Shown here one piece after another: positions 1 to 9,400 of a stretch of DNA of 30,022 nt. The DNA is taken from positions 1 to 30,022 of the IMG/VR virus record IMGVR_UViG_3300019487_000735. One strand, 5' to 3'. Position 1 is the first letter of the stretch; every line of letters starts with the position of its first letter. This DNA comes from a virus. A program made the translations under genes and the position numbers. The notes beneath the pieces were generated by a model. It was given only the letters and a program-made list of their open reading frames with translations, was not told the DNA's origin and ran no database searches.

Positions 1-765
1 ACCTCGATCTTGTGTTTCTATATAATTTAGGTTTTTATAAAATGGACTGATTGCTGCTTGTGGTGTAGTTCCTCCGAACAATATAACGGATGGTGTGCCA
101 AAATGACCAGCAAAATGCATCATTACTGAGTCTGCCCCAATATGACAAACTGCTCCTTTAATTATTGCGGCACATTCTCTGAAATTTGTTTTGCCACAAA
201 AATCAATTACTTTGTCTGATATTTTAGTTTCGTTAGCTGCTCCCATTTGAATAACTGGGAGTTTTATTCTTTCGATCACTTCTTTTAAGTAATCATAGTC
301 TTTAACCTGTTGTCCACTCTTGCCTTGTACAGTAACATATTTTTCTGGCAAATTAAGCCTTGAAATATCTGGCAACGATATAAAAGGTTCTGATAAAGGA
401 ACATTGCACATATTGGCATAAAGTTGACCAAGGAATACAGAATATTTACCAGACAACCAATTAGAAGGAACTCTTTGTGTAGTTACTGCTGGAACATAGA
501 CTATATCAAATGGATTGTCCATACAAGCCCATTTTCCATAAGCTCTATAATCCCACATTGAATCATGCCATTCTAGCAATTTTTTAATATTAGGATTTTC
601 TTCTAAAATGTTCCAAAATCTTTTATCGCAAGCAACGTAAATTAAAGAATTGGGATATTTCTTTTTAAGCTCAGATATAATTGCCGATGTTATAAATATA
701 TCGCCAGCAGATTCTTTTATGCCGACAAGAATCTTTATTTTGTCTTCTATGATTTTATTAATCAT
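1..765 (-). CDS. GT9-like glycosyltransferase (heptosyltransferase family), 3' end cut by window edge
   Basis: This frame stays open from an ATG at 765-763 to base 1 (255 codons), so the C-terminus lies outside the window. The N-terminus (MINKIIEDKIKILVGIKESA) has the beta-strand and glycine-turn start of GT-B enzymes. Near the visible end, GADSVMMHFAGHFGTPSVIL followed by FGGTTP matches the nucleotide-sugar-binding part of family GT9, the ADP-heptose:LPS heptosyltransferases (typically G-x-D-S...H-x-A...G-x-P-x-x-x-x-F-G-x-T-x-P). The start overlaps the end of the preceding glycosyltransferase gene by 8 bases, so the two are probably co-translated. The likely reaction is transfer of an activated sugar, perhaps heptose given the ADP-heptose genes elsewhere in the window. 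The sugar and acceptor cannot be read from sequence. Confidence 0.8.
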   Translation of the reverse strand, partial: MINKIIEDKIKILVGIKESAGDIFITSAIISELKKKYPNSLIYVACDKRFWNILEENPNIKKLLEWHDSMWDYRAYGKWACMDNPFDIVYVPAVTTQRVPSNWLSGKYSVFLGQLYANMCNVPLSEPFISLPDISRLNLPEKYVTVQGKSGQQVKDYDYLKEVIERIKLPVIQMGAANETKISDKVIDFCGKTNFRECAAIIKGAVCHIGADSVMMHFAGHFGTPSVILFGGTTPQAAISPFYKNLNYIETQDRG

Positions 766-2650
766 TATGTATTTGCTTTCTAATTTTTTCTACAGGATCA
801 GTAAGAGCTAGATCAGGATTTTTTATCAGCATCTTACTAAAATTCTCAGAATTAACCATTTGTCTAAAATGTTTTTCTATTTCAGATCTGGCCTTATTTT
901 TGTCAGTAGCATTTTCTATTGCTCCTGTCCAGTGCTTAAGTCCTTCTGGATCAATACCAGATCGGCCCAATATATTCTTATAGCACCAAACAAGCCATTC
1001 TCTGTTGCCTTCTTTGTCAAAAGCAGTTGATGGGGGAGAATTTTCGTTAATAGTTTTTATTTCTATTGTTCTTTCCCAAGTAGTTTTTCGATCTTTAATT
1101 GGCACACTTAATAAATGATATTCTAGTTTAGTGGCTGCCAAATCCCAATTATAATATTTTTCCGCACACTTTCTAGCTTCTATGGACATATTAGCTCTTT
1201 TATTTTCATCTCTTAACAACATTGCCATTTTTTCTGCAAGGTCATACCTATCAAACAATGATCTATTTTGCATTGTTTCGCTTTCCACATAAGTCATCGC
1301 TTTTGGGTTTTCTGTAAGATTCTTTATTGGTAATGCTCCTCCATTTCTGGCTTTTTCATACATTGCAGAATAATCTGATATTAAACAAGGACAGCCAGCC
1401 GATTTAGCCTCTGAAATTGGGATTGCATCACCTTCGGCTATGCTTCCTTGGATATATATGTCCATTAAATTATATATAAAATTAAAGTGTTCTGGTGGAT
1501 ATCCAAATTGAGTATTTGGAGTATGAAATGTATTATTTCCACACGAAGGACAATTAGTTGGAGAGCCTACAAATGTAGATATTGCTACCATTCCACAAGA
1601 ATTGCACAAATAAGAAAATACAACATGGTCAATTAGTCCACATCTTGCTATTGCTTCTGGAAGATCCCAGCCTACATCTGGGACCGAAGTGTGAAGTAAT
1701 AACATTGTGTCTTTTGATTCTAATGGATAATTTTCTTTAAGAATCTGAAATGACTGTAATATTCTTGGAAATAGTTTTCTTGGTTGATTGCGCATTACGG
1801 TGCCAACAAGTTTTATTCCTGGAGGAATGCCGAATGCTTTTTTTGCCTCTATTTTATCTATTGGCTTAAATATGCTATTGTCAACTCCTGCCTGAATTAC
1901 ATCTGTCACATTTAATGGTTTTAAATTCATTTTTCTAGCCAAAAGACATCTGCTTTGCTCTTCTAAAACTTTTTTGCCAAACCAAGAGTAAGCAAACAGA
2001 TGGTCAACTTTAGAATAGTCTCTTAGCCATTCCCATTTTTGTGGATGAGAATCTACACAAGCAGACAAGAAAAACAAAAAATTATCTCTTAAAGGAGATT
2101 GGTTTATATGTTCAACCATCCATGCATCTCGCAAATCAAATAAAACATCTGGCTTAAAATCTGCCAATGCATATGAAAGTTTCCACTTGCCAAATTGATT
2201 TTGTCTATAATTAGATTGATATTCTTGTGCCTCTATATTATTAATAGGAAGTACGTGGTAATATTGCCAAGGTATACTTTTGGCCCTTGGCTCTAAAGAT
2301 CTTGCATTTCCGTAACTGGCTATTTCTGCAATATCGAATTTGCCGGTTTTATGAAGTCTTTGCATTACTTCACTTGTAAAAGTTGCAAATCCAGTATTCA
2401 AATAAGATGCCTCGCTACTAAAAAGTATTCGTCTTTTGTAGTCAGACTTAGGTAAGGCATTAATTTTTCTTTTAATTTCGACTATATCATTACCAATATC
2501 TTGGAAATCTGCTCCAATAATATCTGGCATTGAGTTTAACTTAAAAGACTGAGCAGGCGTACAATGAGATTGTTCTTTAAACCTTGTTCTTGCCGCTCTC
2601 TTTTCTGCTCTTCTTTGGGCCTTAATCTGTTGATTCCTGTTCTTGCTCAT
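758..2650 (-). CDS. GT4-type glycosyltransferase with internal zinc ribbon and C-terminal DUF4214-like domain
   Basis: A 630-residue protein. The first 40 residues are very basic. A GT-B body follows: RRILFSSEASYLNTGFATF near residue 75, then FGIPPGIKLVGTVMRNQPRK at the start of the second domain, and EGDAIPISEAKSAGCPCLIS, the E-x7-E region of GT4 enzymes. Inside the second domain, residues of about 346-371 hold CNSC and CPSC about 15 residues apart, a zinc ribbon rarely seen in this fold. The last about 80 residues (YKNILGRSGIDPEGLKHW) resemble DUF4214, a phycobilisome-linker-like domain of surface and export-associated proteins. I chose the ATG at 2650 because a GGAG lies 10 bases upstream; an in-frame ATG at 2671 lacks this. 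The start overlaps the ssb-like gene before it by 29 bases. Likely role: sugar transfer to a surface or virion component. Confidence 0.8.
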   Translation of the reverse strand: MSKNRNQQIKAQRRAEKRAARTRFKEQSHCTPAQSFKLNSMPDIIGADFQDIGNDIVEIKRKINALPKSDYKRRILFSSEASYLNTGFATFTSEVMQRLHKTGKFDIAEIASYGNARSLEPRAKSIPWQYYHVLPINNIEAQEYQSNYRQNQFGKWKLSYALADFKPDVLFDLRDAWMVEHINQSPLRDNFLFFLSACVDSHPQKWEWLRDYSKVDHLFAYSWFGKKVLEEQSRCLLARKMNLKPLNVTDVIQAGVDNSIFKPIDKIEAKKAFGIPPGIKLVGTVMRNQPRKLFPRILQSFQILKENYPLESKDTMLLLHTSVPDVGWDLPEAIARCGLIDHVVFSYLCNSCGMVAISTFVGSPTNCPSCGNNTFHTPNTQFGYPPEHFNFIYNLMDIYIQGSIAEGDAIPISEAKSAGCPCLISDYSAMYEKARNGGALPIKNLTENPKAMTYVESETMQNRSLFDRYDLAEKMAMLLRDENKRANMSIEARKCAEKYYNWDLAATKLEYHLLSVPIKDRKTTWERTIEIKTINENSPPSTAFDKEGNREWLVWCYKNILGRSGIDPEGLKHWTGAIENATDKNKARSEIEKHFRQMVNSENFSKMLIKNPDLALTDPVEKIRKQIHND

Positions 2651-2984
2651 TATAGGAATTCTCCGAATCATAATTACCGACAGATATAATAGAAACTTTG
2701 TTGGCCGTTATTTTAAGCTTGGACAATGTTTCCCCAGTTTGCTTGGAAACCCAAATATCCCGTCGTAATTGTCCTACTATCTCAACAAGATCGCCACGAA
2801 ATATATTATCTTTAATATTATTTACTTCTTCTCCCCAAACTTCTATGTCTATAGATAGAGGATTTTTTACTTTCCTAGTTTTATGAACTACCCTAAAATC
2901 TGCTACTGGAATTTGATGTTTCTTGGTGCTCCTAAAAGATATATCTGAGGATACTCTTGCACTAAGCTGTATTTGATTAGACAT
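2622..2984 (-). CDS. ssb: Single-stranded DNA-binding protein paralogue (OB fold), no acidic tip
   Basis: A 120-residue protein of SSB pattern: an N-terminal strand (SNQIQLSARVSSDISF), the central VADFRVVHKT strand, IDIEVWGEEV (SSBs have an aromatic residue here), FRGDLVEIVGQLRRDIW and TGETLSKLKITANKV. This matches the single OB fold of bacterial SSB. The tail is acidic but ends in EQESTD, not the DDDIPF-like tip that recruits partner proteins in bacteria. A Shine-Dalgarno AAGGA lies 7 bases before the ATG. It sits 9 bases after the second SSB-like gene, so the two look like a tandem duplication that diverged. Probable role: coating single-stranded DNA during replication or recombination, perhaps with a different partner set from its neighbour. 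Confidence 0.8.
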   Translation of the reverse strand: MSNQIQLSARVSSDISFRSTKKHQIPVADFRVVHKTRKVKNPLSIDIEVWGEEVNNIKDNIFRGDLVEIVGQLRRDIWVSKQTGETLSKLKITANKVSIISVGNYDSENSYNEQEQESTD

Positions 2985-2993
2985 GTTTTATCC

Positions 2994-3386
2994 TTAAAAG
3001 TCTCCCACTGGAGCTTTATTTTCCTTTTTTGTTGCGTGTGAAGATTCTGTCTGTTTGTTGTCGAACTTCTTAAGAGGCCCAAGAACAGAAACACTACTGC
3101 CAGATACATATAATTTTTTCCTCTTTGCTCCGCTGGCCTTATCTACCCAACTATCTTGACGGAATGACCCTTGAACAGAGGTCTTTATATTTCCTTGTCC
3201 TTCGCTAAGAGATTTTCGCAAATAATCAGTCAAATCCCAAGATTCTACCGAAACAAAAATTCCGTCATCATTGTCTTTAACTGGTGGAATACGAACAGAA
3301 AACGAGGAAATACAATGCTGTCCAGCATATCTCTCTTCGTAATTATAGAGTCCACCCTCTATGTAAATAAAATTGTTTCTTGCCAT
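2994..3386 (-). CDS. ssb: Single-stranded DNA-binding protein (OB fold) with phenylalanine-ended tail
   Basis: A 130-residue SSB-like protein. NFIYIEGGLY starts the OB fold, CISSFSVRIPPVKDNDDGIF and VSVESWDLTDYLRKSL form the central strands, and GNIKTSVQGSFRQDSWVDKA with KRKKLYVSGSSVSVL complete it. A lysine-rich linker leads to a C-terminus APVGDF, which ends in Asp-Phe like the bacterial SSB tip (DDDIPF) that binds partner proteins. Only this copy of the pair has such a tip. The start is well supported: AAAGGAG stands 6 bases before the ATG. The gene follows the giant dnaE after 67 bases, fitting a replication operon. It could be the general replication SSB, and the downstream copy a specialised one. 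Confidence 0.8.
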   Translation of the reverse strand: MARNNFIYIEGGLYNYEERYAGQHCISSFSVRIPPVKDNDDGIFVSVESWDLTDYLRKSLSEGQGNIKTSVQGSFRQDSWVDKASGAKRKKLYVSGSSVSVLGPLKKFDNKQTESSHATKKENKAPVGDF

Positions 3387-3453
3387 GAATTTCTCCTTTA
3401 AAAAACAGGCTTTTTATAATTTTCTATAATACTAATAAATAATTTACAAACAT

Positions 3454-6400
3454 TTATGGCTGTTCTACATGATTAACTATGAAAGATCCTCCTTTTTTAT
3501 GGCCTTTAAAAAGTAAAACACTATCTTGTTTTATAAGTGTTTTGTGAATCGAATAACAACTATTAAACATTACTGCATCTAACATAAAACTTTTATCTTC
3601 TAATGTAATAAATGCCATTTCTCTCTGTCTTTTATCAAGAATCTGCCTAAAAGAAGATATTTTTGCCACTGCACAAATTTGTGTATTATCTTTCTCTTTC
3701 TCAACTTCAATTAGGAAATGACTAACCTTCTCATTTAAGAACGAATCGACGGATGAACAAGTTGCAGGAATGCCCAAATAATGTCCTTCAAACCTTGCCA
3801 AATCTCTTATACAATATTCTTTCCCATTATCATAATTACTAATAAAATACTGACATTCTATAGCAAGATTACTAGCTCTATTTGCATTAATTATTTTCAA
3901 CTCTTTGTTTTCTTTGTTTATAAAATCCAGCATGATTTGTACAGATTCCTCAAATGATTTTCCTTTTTGTAATTGCAGACTTTTTATTTCGCTTTTAGTT
4001 TCCTTTGTTATTTTATCAGGAATACCAATAAATATATGATTAAATATTGGCAATTCTTTTTCTGTTAGTTGATTAATAAATTCTTTGCACATCATCATTT
4101 GTTTTCTGCTTAGTCCGAAATGGCTCATTGCTCCGCTTAGAACCATACCGTCGAATATGTTTTTCTTGATTTTGCTGAATAATATATCGTGCCAACTCAT
4201 ACCACTGATTTTCTCTATATATTTTATGGCACTTTCTCCTATTCCTTTAACGTGACTTAAGCCAAAATATATATTGTTGCCATCTACTTCAAAATCTTTG
4301 TTTGCCCTTTTTATACTTGGCGGCAAAATATGCACATTAAATCTTTTGGCATCAAAAAATATTGACCTTATTTCTTCTTGAGGATTTTGCTCATTTTTAG
4401 AATAATAAAGTAATGACCAAAAGAATTTTGACGGATCATTTAATTTAAGATATGCAGTAATATATGCAAGTTTAGCATAAGCTAGAGAATGCGAATTAGA
4501 ACATACCATCCCATTTGCGACAAAATTATGTTCTTCTGTGTCCATTTCAATATCATAAGTATCTTCCAATCCATGGTATTCTATGGAAATGACTATACTT
4601 TCTTCTGTTTCATTTAAGTTATTACAAATTATACTGGTTTCGTTTATTAAAAAATCCTCTACTTTTACATATCCATTATTGGTATAAAATTTATGGTCTT
4701 TTGTTGTCCTTATGCTTTTGCCATTAGATAAAGTAATAGTGTAAGTTTCTTTTTTGCCATTAAAATAAATATCCTTTATTTTTCTTGGTCTAATACGACC
4801 ATCTTTATCTAGAGCAAGTATTTGCCCATATCCATGTATAGCATATTGTTTATCATTTTTTATTTTGAATAAATGCTCTATAGAAATAATACTTTTTGAC
4901 CGTTCTTTGTTGCCACGATAAACTAAAGTTTCTCCTGAAATGCACTTGTTAAAGGAATAATCGGCAGTAGCATTTACCCACTTCCAAAGTTTTTTTGCTG
5001 TTTCTTCTTTGTATCCTCTAGATAAACAGCCATCAATAAATTCTTTTTCGTATTTAGCCATTTCAGCAGGTAGTTTTTTACCACAATTATGCACCAATAT
5101 TCCATTTATAAATCCACAGCGAGAATCTTCTACTTCGAAATCAAAAACTTCTTTAGTTCCTACCATTTTAATATCTTTAATGCCAACAAATTTAAATCCT
5201 GAGTCTATTACAGATTGTAATAAATTACTTCCTATTTTCTTGTTAATAAAATTAGCTACATCATATGTCATGTTTTTACTATAATGTGCTCCTCCAATAT
5301 TACCAACTAAACTATGCATATTAACAGTTTCTGACATGGATTTAACTATCTGATTAGGAATTAAGAAAGATTTATAACTTTTTTTATATTCCTTTGTAAT
5401 TATACTTTCTATTAATTTTAGCTTAATTGGACATATATAATTTTTATAAGTATTATAAAAGAGCGTTACGGCACTTCTTTCAGATATACAAACATTATAA
5501 GATATATATGGTTCATTTTTATAGGTAGAATTTTTAGTTAATAAACTTGCATGAATACCATCTCTTAATAATAAGATTTGTAAATTTTTCGCTATTTGTT
5601 TCGATGTAGTTGACATAGCTATGCTATTTTTTGTAACATGCCCCTCTCCTGAAAAATAACTTCCAATAAATTGCGTGGTTATTCCATTCATAGCATGAAC
5701 TATATATTTTGGTATGTATTTGTTTCTTGATTTGCATCTCTTGTAGATTGACTGTATCCATAACTTGGCGTTATTTCTAAGGTGAATATCTTCACACCTG
5801 GTAACAGGATGAATGGTGATTTTAAACGATTCTTTTCCAAATTCTTCTATTAACTTATCTTTAATGTTTTTTAATATCCAGTTATCAGAGTTAGTTATTT
5901 TTGGGTCACATTTATCTGTATAACATCCTTCTCCTATAAAATAGGACAAAATAGTAGATTTATTTTTATTGAATTTACCATGCCCCTTGTAATGATAATT
6001 GTTTGGCAAAACTACAAAATCATTAGTGGATAAATTTTCTACTGTTTTCCAGCCATCTTGTGTAAATACTTCGTGATCTTTGGTTAGTTCAATGTGAAAC
6101 CCGTTTTTGGTAGACAATCTAAAAACTTCCTTCTCTCCATTGCTCCAAACATTATTTATTCTTTTATAAACCAAACTATTATCTTTGTCTATTGTTAATA
6201 TTTTTTGATCGTATTTAGATTGCTTACCAATCTTTTTGGCAACTTCTTCTATTTTTTGTGGGCCATGGTTTGTTAACATTAAAGATCCCTTTGCAATACA
6301 TGCCTTCCGAATTAAGTCCCCCTTAGCTAAATCAAAACCTGCAAATTTGCTTACTATTTGAATCATGGACTCTTGGTAGGTCATAACTCCAAATGTCTTT

Positions 6401-9400
6401 TCTAATATGGGTTTCAAGTCTTCGTGCAAATATATAATCTCTTCTGGTTTTGCCCTATTTTTTAAATATTCATCGGCCATTCCTATTTCCAAAATTGCTG
6501 GTCTAATTATAGCGTTAATATCAGAAAGCTCATTTAGGTTTTTTGGCTTAATTTTTTTACACCAGTTTTTACCTAAAGGAGTTTCAAGTTGAAATATTCC
6601 TCTGGTATAACCATTGCTTATTAGCTCATAAACTCTTTTATCGCTAAAATCTTTAAAGTCTCTAATATTTCCATTGTATATTTTACTACATACATCAAGG
6701 GTTTTTAATCCTAGAATGTCTAATTTTAGATATCCCATTTCTTCTAGATCATACATGTCAAAAGCCGTTAACGTTTTGCCATTTTTTGCGTCATAACAAA
6801 GAGGAATTTTTCCGAATACTGGCTCATCAGCAATTAATATGGCCGATGCATGAGAAGATCTTTGCCTAGCTATATTTTCAAGTCTTTGTGCTACGTCAAA
6901 TGTGACTTTTAATTGCCTTTGTCTTTCGGCAATCATATCTTCAAGAACTTTTATTTGGGCTTTATCTTTAGATCCAGATATTTCTTGCTTCCATCGTTCT
7001 GTGTCTTTATCTTCGCCTTCAGTTGCCAGCGCTTTTATTTCTGGTACTTCTTCTATTGCTTGTTTTATGCTTTCACACTTATGAGGGAAAAGATCAGTAA
7101 GTTCATTCATATAGGAAAATGGCAGCCCAATAACTTTGCCAACATCTTTTATTGCGGCTTTAGATGCCATCGTAGACACGGTACACATTTGGAAAATTCT
7201 ATCTTCTCCAAATTTATTTCTTAGATAATCTACAACCTCATTTCTTCTTTCTATACTAATGTCCAAATCTATATCAGGATATGAGCCTTTTCTTCCTATA
7301 TTGTAAAATCTCTCCCAAATTAAGCCATATTCTATAGGATCAACTGCTGTTATCTCCAATAGATAAGCACACAGGCTTCCAGAAGCAGAGTTATGAACCA
7401 CAAAGTTTGAAGTAAGATAAGAATGACTATTATTTACAGTAATGTCATAAACAAAATTGGATCTCGAAGTTTTTATATCTAAAATTCTAACTATATTTTT
7501 ATGTTCATCTTTTGTTTTACTAGGAACAGAAAGTCCTTTAAATCGTATCTTATAAGATTCTTTGCACAAATATTTGTCACGTTTAAAAGGTTTTCTGGTT
7601 ATTCTTGAACTTTTTATGCCCATATAAAGTAAAGAAGTTCTTATATCTTTCGCTAATCTGGGACTTGTAGTATCTATACATTCTCTATATTTTTCTACAT
7701 GTCCATCAGCACTCTGCAATCCAAGAATTAAACTTCTTAATAAATTATTTGGAAGATAAACAAGATCTCCCAAATATTTAGTTTTTGATGTGTTTTCGTA
7801 ATCACAAAAAAATGATTTAATCCAAAGTGCCAAAAGTTTATTGTTTATAAGTAACTGTGTTAATTTTGTATCTTTTTCTTTTCTTATACTAACTTTAAAT
7901 CCTTTGTCAATAAAAAACTTTTGTGTACGTTCAATCTCAAAAGTATCATCTGAATTGAATGCTATTCCAACTTGGTATTTGGTTTTTGTTGCTACCCATC
8001 CATCTCCAACCCATTTACCTATTTGATAGGCAAATTCTTCATCCCATTTTAAATATCTATCAAATGTATTTATATTTGTATTTTTATTTTTCTTCCAAGT
8101 TTCATAGTCTATTGAGTTTTTATTTAAATGCTCGCACAAAGAATTTAATGATTTAATAGTTCTTGTAGCAATACGACCATCCGATGTATAGTCTGATAAT
8201 TTGCCACGCTTAGCTTTTTGTAGAAAATTTCTAGAAATTCCTAGAGTTTTTGACAATGCTCTAATGCCTATATAATTTTTAATTGGTATATTTTTTGAGA
8301 TTTTATCATTTTCTATAATAAAATCATTGTCCGCATAACTAGACAAATCAACATTATTTTGATTTATGATTCTTCTATTATTTATATTTGGAATAATTAA
8401 TGCATCTCCTTTTTTTAATAGGCCTGCCTCGATCCATTCTGGTTTAGTATTTATATTTTGATATACTCCATCGCAACCTATTTTTCTTCTGAATGCATAA
8501 ACTTTATGATCTTTGGTTAACGTTATTGACCCAAAAGAATTTGTGGTTTTTATGTTTAATAATTCCTCGTCTACTGGATATTTATAAGTTTTCAATACTT
8601 TTTGTGGTAATCCAAGATGGTCATAAACTGTATCTCCTATAATAACATCGGAAAGATTTATCAAACCTCTTTCCGTATGTACTAGACAATCTCCGGTAAG
8701 ACACCCTCTCCCTATGCCTACGGGAATTTTGTTATTTAAACAAAACTTAACAACGTCCCAAACAATAAGGAAATAATCTTGCAAAAATGCTTCTTCGATG
8801 TCTGCTATTTCTTTTTTAACTCTGTCTAAATATTCTTGTTTATTTATTTTTTTAGCAATTCCCAATTTAGCCCATCCTTCTCTTAGCTTTTCTTTAAGAA
8901 GCTCTATAGATTGAGATGGGCTTAAATCTTTATCAAATTTTGGCATATGATTTTGCTTTAGAGGAATTTCAGCATTACACATTTCTGCCACTAATTTAGT
9001 ATTATTAATTTCTTCTTCTGTAAATTTTGCCTTCATTTCATCTTCAGATCTCAAATAATAATCATAGCCATTAAATACTAATCTTCCTCTTTCTCCTGTG
9101 TCTCTATTTGCTGGCGGATCATTTAATGTTGCTCTTGCCTCAATTGCTTTTAGACACTCATGTGGAAAAGAATCGTCTTTGTTTACGTAGTGCGAATCTG
9201 AAGTAGCGCAACATCTTAGTCCTAAATCTTTTGCAAGTTTTCTACTGGATTCTATGATAATGTCCTGTTCTTTAATAAATATTTCTCTGTCTGGTTTGTC
9301 AAGAGGATCATTAACAAGCTGAATTTCTACGAAAAATCTATCTTTCCCTAAGATCTTAATAAATCTTTCTGCATATTCTTTGCCCAGTTGATAATCATTA

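Noticed and set aside
2903-3109. Minus-strand 68-codon frame across the two ssb genes
   Set aside because: It overlaps both ssb genes out of frame, which have better motifs and ribosome sites.
3387-3453. AT-rich gap between dnaE and the first ssb gene as a promoter
   Set aside because: Several TATAAT-like strings occur, but none has a matching -35 at proper spacing; in such AT-rich DNA they are expected by chance.
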